From contig CAYYQE010000017.1 of the NCBI GenBank assembly GCA_964473745.1, forward strand, positions 1 through 29,984: a stretch of 29,984 nt of DNA. The letters run 5' to 3'. The notes under the pieces are model-generated. The model made no database searches, was not told the DNA's origin, and was given only the letters and a program-made list of their open reading frames with translations. The DNA is from JABJMC01 sp964473745. GTDB lineage: Bacteria > Patescibacteriota > Gracilibacteria > UBA1369 > UBA12473. The position numbers and the translations under genes were made by a program. This document shows, piece after piece, positions 8,653-16,672 of the stretch (position 1 is the first letter of the stretch; each line of letters opens with the position of its first letter).

Positions 8653-8762
8653 AAAAACCGGGTGTTTGCGAACGTCACGTTACGCCGAAGGCGAGAAGGG
8701 TTTTTGGCGGATCATGCATCCGCCAAAGTTCCTTCCAGTGAGTGAGCAAATGCCCGGTTTTT
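8653..8762. ncRNA. Candidate structured RNA or palindromic element
   Basis: A long inverted repeat closes this segment: 8653-8669 pairs with 8746-8762 over 17 positions, with only two G-U wobbles. Inside it are three local hairpins: AACG/CGTT (8671-8681), CGCC-GAA-GGCG (8683-8693), and a perfect 10-base-pair stem (8703-8712 with 8718-8727, loop CATGC). The last is extended by GAAGG (8695-8699) pairing with CCTTC (8731-8735). The result is a cloverleaf-like fold of about 110 bases. It has no signature I recognise of SRP RNA, tmRNA, 6S RNA or RNase P. It could be a small RNA, a terminator-like element for the gene before it, or a non-autonomous palindromic repeat. The strand is not determined. 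Confidence 0.45.
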
Positions 8763-8791
8763 CTCCTATAAATTTAAATCAAAATATAACC

Positions 8792-8820
8792 TTGACAAAG
8801 CCGCAAGAAAGAGGTATATT
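8792..8820 (+). promoter_or_regulatory. Strong sigma-70-type promoter for the CARDB/SLH protein
   Basis: A perfect -35 TTGACA (8792-8797), a 17-base spacer and a -10 TATATT (8815-8820) predict transcription from about 8827. That leaves an untranslated leader of about 113 bases before the ATG at 8940, much longer than for other genes here. The leader holds no riboswitch that I can recognise. Confidence 0.75.
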
Positions 8821-8939
8821 TTCAGCCTTTCACAAATTTTTATGTCCAATTTAAGGACCCCACAATTTCACAATTTAACCTGTCGGCAGACCTAATTTGC
8901 CCTCAGATTCTTTTATTCTTTTTTAACTTTCTACTAACC

Positions 8940-11900
8940 ATGAAAACCATGCATACACAATTTAAAAAGTTTGTGGCAACATGTTCTATCGCCACTATAC
9001 TTTCTCTCGGATTTCCGGTCTCGGCCCTCGCGAATGGCGATCCCATGCCGGATCTTTTCTTAGATGAAATTGCCGTCAGTGAAGACGGGATGTTGAACTT
9101 TACAGTATCTAATATTGGAGCCGAAGACGTTGACATTGCCCTTTATCCGGGTGCTAATTATGTATATATAGATGATTTTGACACTCCAGCTTACACTTAT
9201 AACTGGTCAGATCACTCTGATCAGGGCTTTTTACTTGCTGGAGGATCCTCAACTTTTGATGTTGCTGAAATGTATGGTGACCACCAAGTCATGGTTTGTG
9301 TGGATGCCACTGAATTAGTAACCGAAGACGATGAAAACAATAACTGCGCTGTGACGCAGTTTTCTGTTGATTTAGAGGTTACTAGCATTTATCTAGATGG
9401 AGCGTATGACACCCTTTCTGTTGATGTTACTAACAATGGTAATGGTGCAGTTGACCCTACTACTGAAGGGTTTACCTTTATTTACGTTGGTGACATGGAA
9501 GACTCTGAATACTCTTACGCCTGGGCAAATCTAGGTGATAAAGGCTTTATGGCACCTTATGGTTCTTCTACTATCTCCACTCAACCACTAATAGGGACTA
9601 ACACTGTTCGAGCTTGCGTGGACGCGACCGAACTAGTTGATGAAACCGACGAAGAAAACAACTGTTTAGACGTTGAATTTACAGCTGACCTATATATTAA
9701 TGATGTTTACCTAAATGGCTCTGGCCAACTACTTACAGTTGAAATGGGGAACCAAGGTAACGTAGCGGTTGATCCGGATACTGAAGCCGGATTCACTTAC
9801 ATCTATATTGATGACATGGAAGACCCGGTTTACACTTATGCTTGGTCTGTTTTAGCTGATACTACTTTCTTAGAGATTGATGGTTTATCTGACATTCAAC
9901 CTACTGAACTTGTTGGTGGACACACGGTAATGGCGTGTATCGATCCTCATGAGGTTGTTACTGAATCTGATGAAACTAACAACTGTATGACTGTTACTTT
10001 CCAGGCTGATTTAGTGCTTGATGATATTTACCTAGATGATTCAAGCAAATTAACTGTTCAAGTCTCAAACCAAGGTAACACCGGAGTTGATCTAGAAACT
10101 GAAGACGGGTTTACCTATATCTATATTGATGACATGGATGACCCAGCTTACACCTATAAATGGTCCAATCTTGCTGACCAAGACTTCTTGGAAGCTGGTG
10201 GTGTTTCTGACCTTCAACCACTAGTTATGGACGAATCGCACACAGTTTACGCTTGTGTGGATGCCACGGATACGGTTGATGAAAGTGATGAAACTAATAA
10301 CTGTATGGAAGTTGTTTTTGAGGCTGACCTGGCCGTGACTGATGTTTATCTTGATAATGGAGTTTTAACAACTGAACTAACTAACCTTGGAAACCTTGAT
10401 GTTGACCCAGAAAGTGGCGGTCGTGTTTACATTTATGTTGATGACATGGAAAGCCCACTCAAAAACTATGACTGGAGCTTACTTGCTGACCAAGCTTTTC
10501 TAGAAGTTGGCGGTGTTTCTTTACTTCAAAGTCACTCTTTGGACAGTGATGTTCATGATGTGATGGTTTGTGTTGACCCAACTGATGTTGTGGCTGAGAC
10601 CGATGAAGATAATAACTGCTTTGAAATTACCTTTGGAGCGGACTTAACCGTAAGTGATGTTTACTTAAGTGGTAGCCTGCTTTCAATTGACCTAGCTAAC
10701 CTTGGAAACATTGATATTGATCCTACTGAAACTCAAGGATCAATTCACATTTATGTAGATGACATGGAAAACCCAGAAAAGACTTATAACTGGAATACTC
10801 TAGCTAATAACGATTTTCTAGATGCTGGTGGAACTTCTACTATGCAACCAATGACTCTAGAAGACGGCACTCACGATATTTATGTTTGTGTTGATGCTAC
10901 TGATGTGGTCGCTGAAACTGATGAAACTAACAACTGTTTCTCGGTTTCTCTTGGGCCAGATCTTACAGTAACTGATGTTTACCGAACCGAAAGCAACCTT
11001 CTTTCGGTTGAGCTAACTAATATTGGAACCGTGGATGTAAGTGGTAGCACGGTTGGTTATGTTTACATCTACATCGATGATATGGAGGATGCCCAGTACA
11101 AATATAACTGGACCATGCTAGCTGATGATTCTTTTCTTGATGTTGATGGCGTAACTACTCTTACTCCAGAAGTTTTAGAAGGCGAGCACACTGTAATGGC
11201 TTGTGTGGATGCAACTGACGTTGTATCTGAACTTGATGAAGATAATAACTGTTTTGAGATTACCTTTGGTTATCCAGACCTAACAGTTAATGATATTTAC
11301 CTTACTGAAGACAATATTTTGACCGCAGAAATGGCCAATATTGGTCTTGATGATGTCCCTTCTGACACCGATGGTCAAACCACTCTTTATGTGGATGACA
11401 TGGACACGCCTACCATGACCTATGACTGGCAAGATTTAACTGAGCAAGCCTTTTTGGAGGCTGGTGGAGTTTCTTTACTTCAGCCGGTCGTGTTTGAAGC
11501 AGATACTGGTGAACATGAAATTAAGGTTTGTATGGACTCATCTGAAGTTGTTGAAGAAAGTGATGAAGAAAACAACTGTTTACAAGTAACAGTTGATACT
11601 ACTACTGAGGATCCAACTGACCCAACCGATCCAACCGACCCAACCGACCCAACTGATGAAGATCCAGACCTTACAGTTAATGATATTTACCTTGATGAAG
11701 GTTATGTTTTGACTGCGGAAATGGCCAATATCGGTCTTGGTGCTGTTCCTTCTACTGTTACGGATGGTCAAACCACTCTTTATGTGGATGACATGGACAC
11801 ACCTACCGAGACTTATAACTGGCAGGATCTTGTTGACCAAACTTTCATGGAGGTTGGTGGAGTTTCTTTACTTCAACCAGTTGTGTTTGAAGCCGATACT

Positions 11901-12995
11901 GGTGAATATGAAGTTAAGGTTTGTATGGACTCATCTGAAGTTGTTGAAGAAAGCGATGAAACTAATAACTGTTTACAAGTAACTATAGATACTGCCACTG
12001 ATGACGGTGGTGGTGGAGGCGGTGGAGGCGGTTCTACTGATGAAGATCCAGACCTTACAGTTAATGATATTTACCTTGATGAAAGCAATACTTTGACTGC
12101 GGACATGGCAAATATTGGTCTTGGAGATGTCCCTTCTTCTGTTACGGATGGTCAAACCACTCTTTATGTGGATGACATGGACACACCTACCGAGACTTAT
12201 AACTGGCAGGATCTTGTTGACCAAACTTTCATGGAGGTTGGTGGAGTTTCTTTACTTCAACCAGTTGTGTTTGAAGCCGATACTGGTGAATATGAAGTTA
12301 AGGTTTGTATGGACTCATCTGAAGTTGTTGAAGAAAGCGATGAAACTAATAACTGTTTACAACTAACTATTGATACTGCTACTGATGATGGTTCTGGCGA
12401 CGACGGTTCTGGCGACGGAGGTGGTGACGGAGGTGGTGGCGACACAGCTATTTATGGAGGTGGTGGAAGTGGTTATCCTTTTGCTACATCTTCAGATTCA
12501 GATTCTTCTAGTGATAGTGACAGCGATGTCATCCTTGCTGAAGACGGAACTATTGATTGTGGAGACTGTGATTTCTTAGATGTTGTAGAAGAAAGTGAAG
12601 TTTACGATCCAATTTATGAAGCTTGGTGTTTAGGACTGATTCACGGTCGAGGAGCTCTGTTTTTCTACCCAAATGCTCCAATTCTTCGTGGTGAAGTTGC
12701 CAAGGTAGTTGCTAATGTATTTGGTTACGCTACTACTGATGTTACTGGAGACTACTTCTTAGATGTTAACGAAGAAGACCCAGAAGTTGCTGCTTATATT
12801 GAAGCTCTAGCTGAAGCTGGGATTCTACAAGGTTACGGTGATGGTTATTTCAGACCGCACCAAACAATTTCAATCTACGAAGTAAAAGTTATTTTCCGAA
12901 GAGTCCTCGGCGAATCAATTACCATTTCTGCTGACGGAGATGGTACAATCAGTCGTGGTAGCTTCATGGAATTTGTGATGCAGTACGCATCGTAA
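8940..12995 (+). CDS. Secreted CARDB-repeat protein with C-terminal S-layer-homology modules
   Basis: A 1351-residue surface protein. A signal peptide is clear: basic start, hydrophobic core, likely cleavage after ALA (residue 31). Ten tandem repeats of about 90-128 residues follow (roughly 37-1144). Each has a PDLTVxDIYL-type first strand, a YIYIDDMEDP-type turn and an end of the form CVDATDVVxExDExNNC, typical of CARDB (Ig-like adhesion) domains. Each repeat carries a conserved Cys pair that could form a disulfide, and many Asp/Glu that could bind calcium. Linkers are Thr-Asp-Pro repeats, polyglycine, and a Ser/Asp-rich stretch near 1185. Two S-layer-homology modules near 1215-1345 (PNAPILRGEVAKVVANVFG, then DGYFRPHQTISIYEVK) should anchor it to the cell envelope. 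No Shine-Dalgarno sequence precedes the ATG. Likely an adhesin or S-layer-associated fibre. A secreted protease converges on it. Confidence 0.85.
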   Translation: MKTMHTQFKKFVATCSIATILSLGFPVSALANGDPMPDLFLDEIAVSEDGMLNFTVSNIGAEDVDIALYPGANYVYIDDFDTPAYTYNWSDHSDQGFLLAGGSSTFDVAEMYGDHQVMVCVDATELVTEDDENNNCAVTQFSVDLEVTSIYLDGAYDTLSVDVTNNGNGAVDPTTEGFTFIYVGDMEDSEYSYAWANLGDKGFMAPYGSSTISTQPLIGTNTVRACVDATELVDETDEENNCLDVEFTADLYINDVYLNGSGQLLTVEMGNQGNVAVDPDTEAGFTYIYIDDMEDPVYTYAWSVLADTTFLEIDGLSDIQPTELVGGHTVMACIDPHEVVTESDETNNCMTVTFQADLVLDDIYLDDSSKLTVQVSNQGNTGVDLETEDGFTYIYIDDMDDPAYTYKWSNLADQDFLEAGGVSDLQPLVMDESHTVYACVDATDTVDESDETNNCMEVVFEADLAVTDVYLDNGVLTTELTNLGNLDVDPESGGRVYIYVDDMESPLKNYDWSLLADQAFLEVGGVSLLQSHSLDSDVHDVMVCVDPTDVVAETDEDNNCFEITFGADLTVSDVYLSGSLLSIDLANLGNIDIDPTETQGSIHIYVDDMENPEKTYNWNTLANNDFLDAGGTSTMQPMTLEDGTHDIYVCVDATDVVAETDETNNCFSVSLGPDLTVTDVYRTESNLLSVELTNIGTVDVSGSTVGYVYIYIDDMEDAQYKYNWTMLADDSFLDVDGVTTLTPEVLEGEHTVMACVDATDVVSELDEDNNCFEITFGYPDLTVNDIYLTEDNILTAEMANIGLDDVPSDTDGQTTLYVDDMDTPTMTYDWQDLTEQAFLEAGGVSLLQPVVFEADTGEHEIKVCMDSSEVVEESDEENNCLQVTVDTTTEDPTDPTDPTDPTDPTDEDPDLTVNDIYLDEGYVLTAEMANIGLGAVPSTVTDGQTTLYVDDMDTPTETYNWQDLVDQTFMEVGGVSLLQPVVFEADTGEYEVKVCMDSSEVVEESDETNNCLQVTIDTATDDGGGGGGGGGSTDEDPDLTVNDIYLDESNTLTADMANIGLGDVPSSVTDGQTTLYVDDMDTPTETYNWQDLVDQTFMEVGGVSLLQPVVFEADTGEYEVKVCMDSSEVVEESDETNNCLQLTIDTATDDGSGDDGSGDGGGDGGGGDTAIYGGGGSGYPFATSSDSDSSSDSDSDVILAEDGTIDCGDCDFLDVVEESEVYDPIYEAWCLGLIHGRGALFFYPNAPILRGEVAKVVANVFGYATTDVTGDYFLDVNEEDPEVAAYIEALAEAGILQGYGDGYFRPHQTISIYEVKVIFRRVLGESITISADGDGTISRGSFMEFVMQYAS
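11610..11664 (+). repeat. 9-base repeat coding a Thr-Asp-Pro linker
   Basis: Five or so copies of a 9-base unit (ACTGACCCA-type) encode a (Thr-Asp-Pro)n spacer between CARDB domains 8 and 9. It is probably a flexible linker and prone to copy-number change. Confidence 0.8.
11755..12362 (+). repeat. 224-base perfect direct repeat inside the CARDB gene
   Basis: Bases 11755-11978 and 12139-12362 read identically. The offset is 384 bases, exactly 128 codons, so the frame is kept. The separating segment encodes a polyglycine linker and the first strand of the next domain. This is a substrate for unequal recombination and also a likely site of assembly collapse. Confidence 0.9.
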
Positions 12996-13024
12996 AAAAG
13001 ACTTAGGAAAATTTTACGGCTTGG

Positions 13025-13063
13025 GGGACGCCTCTTCAAAACTAAGGGGCGTCTCTTTTTTTT
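13025..13063 (+). terminator. Rho-independent terminator of the CARDB/SLH gene
   Basis: A 12-base-pair stem (13025-13036 with 13044-13055, two G-U wobbles) with a 7-base loop is followed by eight T. The T-run overlaps the stop codon of the converging protease gene. There is no matching T-run on the other side, so it works in the plus direction only. Confidence 0.9.
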
Positions 13064-14267
13064 ATTTAATTAAAGGGAGTCCATAGAATTCTCCGCTGCG
13101 AACTTTTGAATTAGTGTTTAGTACTTCAAATAATTCTTCTGGTGTTTTGGTGGGGTATTCCATAATTAAATTTGCGATAACCGCGCTTACAAAAGCCGCT
13201 GACTGAGAAGTCCCATCCTTGTAATCGTAACTATCTTGGGGAATAGAAGAGTTTATGCGATAACCTTCGGCCGCCACATCTACCCAATCCCCATAATTAG
13301 AAGTGCGCATTTTGCGACCATTCTCGTAAACCCCTCCGACAGCCAGAGTTTCCTTGTAGGCCGCGGGATAAAATCCCGTTGAATCCCCAAAATTTCCGGC
13401 CGCGGCCACCACAATAATCCCTTCTTCTTCGGCCTTTTCAACCATATTTTCAAGAGCATAAGAGCTATCCATGACCCCAAAACTCATGTTAATCACTTCA
13501 ACCTCATCCTCGATGGCTAAATTCACAGCTTTTATCACACTTGAAAGGCGTCCCCCATTTTTATCCACTATTTTATAAGGATAGAGGGTCGCTTCTGGGG
13601 CGTTTTTAGCAATAATCCCAGCTACGTGCGTTCCATGTCCAACATCATCAACCACATCATCTTTTCCGGTTAGCAAATTTGCGGCTGGATTTATAGAAAT
13701 CACAGTATTTTCAAAATGAGGATGATCTATTTGTAAGCCACTATCAATCACAGCTACGGTAACCGAAACAGTTGATTCTTCTTCATCTGGATCTTTTATT
13801 TCTAAAATAAGGGGGTTTTCGCTGGTTTCTGCTTCTTCCCCGGATATTGCTAAATTTTGGTCTAATTCAAAGCTCGCCTCGGGAATAGCAGATTGATATC
13901 TTAGGGCTATTTTCCCTAAAGCTTCTTCTGAAACTTTTTGTTTTGGTTGAACTAACAGCATTCCATCGTCCTGTTCGTTAAAACTCACAATAAGCCCCTG
14001 ATAAGGAGATTTTTCGGCTGTAACAGGAGACTGCATAACATCTGCTCGCAATAAACTAGTTAAAAGACGAGAACTATCTTTATCGTTCAAAAGATCCTCG
14101 GTAATCACCATATTATAGAGATTATTAAGCTCTTTTAGGGCTAGAGCGGACTCATTCGAAAGATATTTAGGGTTTTGCAGGGCGGTCGCGGTCGCTACTA
14201 AAGCTGTTAAAATCAGCATAATAACTCCATAACGGACCCACCTCAGGATTGGTTTAGAAAATTTCAT
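13062..14267 (-). CDS. Secreted subtilisin-family (S8) serine protease
   Basis: A 401-residue preproprotease. Residues 1-30 are a signal peptide or membrane anchor (WVRYGVIMLILTALVATATA). Residues 35-150 form a propeptide whose GLIVSFNEQDDG and following strand/helix pattern resemble inhibitor I9 prodomains. The catalytic domain has all key residues: Asp175 (AVIDSG), His211 (HGTHVAG), oxyanion Asn292 (AAAGN) and Ser354. The motif around the serine is GTSQSAA instead of the usual GTSMAxP, but the nucleophile is intact. It acts outside the membrane, probably as an endopeptidase. It faces the CARDB/SLH gene tail to tail, so a role in trimming surface proteins is possible but only inferred from position. 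It has its own extended -10 promoter. Confidence 0.9.
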   Translation of the reverse strand: MKFSKPILRWVRYGVIMLILTALVATATALQNPKYLSNESALALKELNNLYNMVITEDLLNDKDSSRLLTSLLRADVMQSPVTAEKSPYQGLIVSFNEQDDGMLLVQPKQKVSEEALGKIALRYQSAIPEASFELDQNLAISGEEAETSENPLILEIKDPDEEESTVSVTVAVIDSGLQIDHPHFENTVISINPAANLLTGKDDVVDDVGHGTHVAGIIAKNAPEATLYPYKIVDKNGGRLSSVIKAVNLAIEDEVEVINMSFGVMDSSYALENMVEKAEEEGIIVVAAAGNFGDSTGFYPAAYKETLAVGGVYENGRKMRTSNYGDWVDVAAEGYRINSSIPQDSYDYKDGTSQSAAFVSAVIANLIMEYPTKTPEELFEVLNTNSKVRSGEFYGLPLIK

Positions 14268-14295
14268 GAACTTTATTTAGTTTTTGTATCTGTTA

Positions 14296-14304
14296 ATTAT
14301 ACCA
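14296..14304 (-). promoter_or_regulatory. Extended -10 promoter of the subtilisin gene
   Basis: On the minus strand TGGTATAAT (14304-14296) is an extended -10 box (TG-N-TATAAT) 28 bases before the ATG at 14267. The -35 at 17 bases (TTCGAA) is poor, as is common for extended -10 promoters. Confidence 0.6.
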
Positions 14305-14364
14305 CAAAACAGCGTTTTTTCGAACCCTAAAAAGGATATGGGGGAAAATTCGTTGCGTGCCCTT

Positions 14365-14964
14365 TTAAAACAATGCGCCCTGGGAAGGCTCCTCCGGGAT
14401 AAATATCTGCCGGGTGGCTAATTCGTGCAAACAACGAGCTGTGGCGCGGACATCATTTAGAGCGTTGTGAGCGCGGTCAAATTTTTCATTAAATAAAAAC
14501 TGATGAAGGGCCATGAGCCGTGGAACTCGAAAATTCCCGTGGCGTCCAGGGATTTGGCAAAGTTCACGAGTTTCAGTCATGGTGTCAAAAGTTTGCGCGG
14601 GAAGAAATTTAGGAGATTTTTTTAATCGTAACAGTTCAATTTCTATAATTTTTTGGTCAAAAGACAAGTTATGAGCCACAGCAACGTCTGCTTTTTGAAA
14701 AGCTTCAACAATTTGATCGGCAACTTCGGCAAAAACTGGTTTATCAGCCACATCTTCATCAGAAATACCGTGAAGCGTGGTAGCCATTAAAGGAATTGGA
14801 ATTTCAGGACGGACCAGTAAATCAATGGTTTGGATTTCTTGCCATTCGTTGCCACTGTATTCATAAATAATTGCGGCAAACTGACAAACATAAGGTTGTA
14901 AATCAAGATCATCCCCTCCATTTGGGAGTCCGGTTGTCTCGGTGTCAAAAACTATTACTTTCAT
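14365..14964 (-). CDS. DnaQ-like 3'-5' exonuclease (DEDDh) with putative clamp-binding tail
   Basis: A 199-residue stand-alone exonuclease. The DEDDh catalytic set is complete: D7 and E9 (FDTETTG), D103 (AHNLSFD), H166 (RAHNAL) and D171. This fold removes nucleotides from 3' ends, as in the proofreading subunit of DNA polymerase III, exonuclease X or oligoribonuclease-type enzymes. The last five residues, QGALF, match the QxxLF form of the beta-sliding-clamp binding motif, which suggests recruitment to replication or repair forks. The start overlaps the zupT stop by one base (TAATG), so it is translated from the same message as lgt and zupT. The substrate and whether it serves as the polymerase's own proofreader cannot be told from sequence alone. 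Confidence 0.85.
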   Translation of the reverse strand: MKVIVFDTETTGLPNGGDDLDLQPYVCQFAAIIYEYSGNEWQEIQTIDLLVRPEIPIPLMATTLHGISDEDVADKPVFAEVADQIVEAFQKADVAVAHNLSFDQKIIEIELLRLKKSPKFLPAQTFDTMTETRELCQIPGRHGNFRVPRLMALHQFLFNEKFDRAHNALNDVRATARCLHELATRQIFIPEEPSQGALF

Positions 14965-15782
14965 TATACAAACATTATTAAACTAACGGCCATAACCGCC
15001 ATGCCGGCGACCAGACCATAAATAGACAGATGGTGCTCGCCGTATTCGCGAGCCGCGGGAAGGAGCTGATCTAGGGAAATAAAAACCATTATCCCGGCCA
15101 CAGCTGGGAATAAAAATCCTGTGGCTAAATTTGGGTCAAAAAATCTACAAATAACTAAATACCCCAACACGGCTCCAACCGGTTCAGAAAGTCCGGCCAA
15201 AAAAGAATACAAAAAAGCTTTTTTCTTGCTGGCAGTGGCGTAATAAATCGGGATCGAAATGGCAATTCCTTCTGGAATATTGTGAATTGCAATGGCCACG
15301 GCAATAGCCACTCCTAGTTTTAAGTCATTTAGAGCGACCACAAAGGTGGCCAAACCCTCGGGGAAATTATGTAGCGCGATGGCCAACGCGGCTACTACAC
15401 CCAGACGAAGTAATTTTCTTTGGCGCTTGGCTTCTTTTTTGTCAGCCATCTCTTCAATATGATGAATTTCATGAGGATTTTCTTCGTGCGGGATAAGGCG
15501 GTCAATTAGCGCGGCAATCAGCATTCCAACAAAAAAGGCCAATACCGCAAAAGACATACCCATTCGGGGAGAATACAACTCCATTAACAAAACTTTACCT
15601 TCAATAAACATTTCGGTGAACGAGATGTAGATCATTACGCCGGCTGAAAACCCCAGAGCAACAGATAAAAACCTAGTATTAGTATGTTTGGTGAAAAAAG
15701 CCAAAGCCCCGCCAATACCGGTACAAAGACCGGCAAACAGGGTCAGCCCAAAAGCAATAAGAAGTGTATTTGTGGTTATCAT
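14964..15782 (-). CDS. zupT: ZIP-family divalent metal transporter (ZupT-like)
   Basis: A 272-residue membrane protein with about eight hydrophobic segments. The two metal-site motifs of the family are present: HNFPEG in one central helix and HNIPEG in the next, plus an acidic/His-containing cytoplasmic loop (HEENPHEIHHIEE) between helices 3 and 4. ZIP proteins import zinc, iron or manganese. The gene lies 11 bases after lgt. The sequence before its ATG contains AAGG, one of the few Shine-Dalgarno-like strings in the window. Import of Zn/Fe would fit a neighbourhood that encodes a Cys-rich zinc-ribbon protein, but that link is speculative. Confidence 0.9.
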   Translation of the reverse strand: MITTNTLLIAFGLTLFAGLCTGIGGALAFFTKHTNTRFLSVALGFSAGVMIYISFTEMFIEGKVLLMELYSPRMGMSFAVLAFFVGMLIAALIDRLIPHEENPHEIHHIEEMADKKEAKRQRKLLRLGVVAALAIALHNFPEGLATFVVALNDLKLGVAIAVAIAIHNIPEGIAISIPIYYATASKKKAFLYSFLAGLSEPVGAVLGYLVICRFFDPNLATGFLFPAVAGIMVFISLDQLLPAAREYGEHHLSIYGLVAGMAVMAVSLIMFV

Positions 15783-15793
15783 GCCTTAAGTTT

Positions 15794-16573
15794 TTACCTC
15801 TTTTGGCCCTTGAATGCAAGAAGCAGGAAATAGCCCAGAGCCAGTGCAATTGGAACCAAACTCAAGAATTGGCCCATAGAAAGCGGGATGTCGGCCGGAA
15901 TAGTAAAGCGCTCTTTGTAAAACTCTATAAAAAATCGACCACCAAAATAAAGACCGATGTAAAGGAAAAGGAAGAAAAGTTTAGGAAGGCGGGGGGCGCG
16001 CGCACGATAAAGTAAATAGAGGATTACGAACAAAGCTAAGTTAAGCGCGGCCTCATACAACTGGGCCGGGTGCCGGGGGAAATCTTCGCCTAGTTTGGAA
16101 AAAACAACTCCCCACTCCCCTCCTGTTGGGATACCAATTATTTCGGAATTAAAGAAATTCCCAATCCGGACGGCGGTGGCCACAATTGGCACGCCTAAAA
16201 TCAAAAAATTCGCGTATTTAGTGAATTTTGTTTTATTAATTTTAAGCCAAAGCAAATAAGCCACCAAAACACCAATGGCCGCGCCATGACTTGATAATCC
16301 TCCTTTCCAAATTTTTAAAATTTCTAGGGGCGCACTCAAGTATTCACTCGGATGATAGAACAAAACATGTCCCAAACGGGACCCTACTACAACCCCGATC
16401 ACCAGATAAAAAATCACACTATCGGCATCGGCGGGGTTGTGCCCATTTTTCTTAAACAAATGACGCACAAAAAAGTAAGCCAGAGTTAACCCAAGGGCAA
16501 AAAACAATCCATACCACCGCAAAGATAGCGGTCCTATTTCCAATAAAATCGGTGAAATATTGTTAATGAACAT
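15794..16573 (-). CDS. lgt: Prolipoprotein diacylglyceryl transferase
   Basis: A 259-residue multi-pass membrane enzyme that moves diacylglycerol from phosphatidylglycerol to the lipobox Cys of prolipoproteins. Family landmarks visible: LRWYGLFFALG near the N-terminus, GGLSSHGAAIG with the essential-type His96, the signature VRIGNFFNSEIIG (Arg136 onwards), RHPAQLYEA (167-) and GGRFFIEFYKERF near the C-terminus. The length is normal for the family. It is the first gene of an lgt-zupT-exonuclease unit and has an extended -10 just downstream of the pilin terminator. Its presence means that the cell makes lipoproteins. Confidence 0.95.
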   Translation of the reverse strand: MFINNISPILLEIGPLSLRWYGLFFALGLTLAYFFVRHLFKKNGHNPADADSVIFYLVIGVVVGSRLGHVLFYHPSEYLSAPLEILKIWKGGLSSHGAAIGVLVAYLLWLKINKTKFTKYANFLILGVPIVATAVRIGNFFNSEIIGIPTGGEWGVVFSKLGEDFPRHPAQLYEAALNLALFVILYLLYRARAPRLPKLFFLFLYIGLYFGGRFFIEFYKERFTIPADIPLSMGQFLSLVPIALALGYFLLLAFKGQKR

Positions 16574-16596
16574 AAATAAAATTAGTAATCCCTACT

Positions 16597-16605
16597 TTTA
16601 TACCA
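16597..16605 (-). promoter_or_regulatory. Extended -10 promoter of lgt
   Basis: On the minus strand TGGTATAAA (16605-16597) lies 23 bases before the lgt ATG. No good -35 is seen at 16-18 bases. It falls between the pilin terminator and lgt, where a new promoter is expected. Confidence 0.5.
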
Positions 16606-16619
16606 TGAATCCCCTCACC

Positions 16620-16649
16620 AAAAAAGCGCCCAACATATAGTCGGGCGCT
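16620..16649 (-). terminator. Rho-independent terminator of the pilus operon
   Basis: Read on the minus strand, a 10-base-pair GC-rich stem (16649-16640 with 16634-16625, one G-U wobble) with loop TATAT is followed by six T. It sits 24 bases after the pilin stop and separates the pilus operon from lgt. Confidence 0.9.
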
Positions 16650-16672
16650 CCTTATAAAGTCTTAAAAAATCC

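Larger units (their letters stand above)
9048..12365 (+). repeat. Ten tandem CARDB-coding repeats
   Basis: Repeats of about 270-384 bases encode successive CARDB domains. The first seven differ substantially. The last three (beginning near 11277, 11664 and 12048) are very close copies, which indicates recent expansion at the C-terminal end of the array. Confidence 0.85.

Noticed and set aside
8653..8762. Known structured RNAs (SRP RNA, tmRNA, 6S RNA)
   Set aside because: The conserved SRP domain (GGAAGGAAGCAG-type), the tmRNA tRNA-like ends and the long 6S rod are all absent.
8644..8766. Integron attC-like site
   Set aside because: The element is a long inverted repeat, but the RYYYAAC/GTTRRRY boxes are not present at its ends, and no integron integrase or gene cassette is near.
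8636..8854. 72-codon open frame in the gap before the CARDB gene
   Set aside because: It runs across the folded element and the -35/-10 promoter, has no recognisable protein features, and the DNA there is better explained by base pairing.
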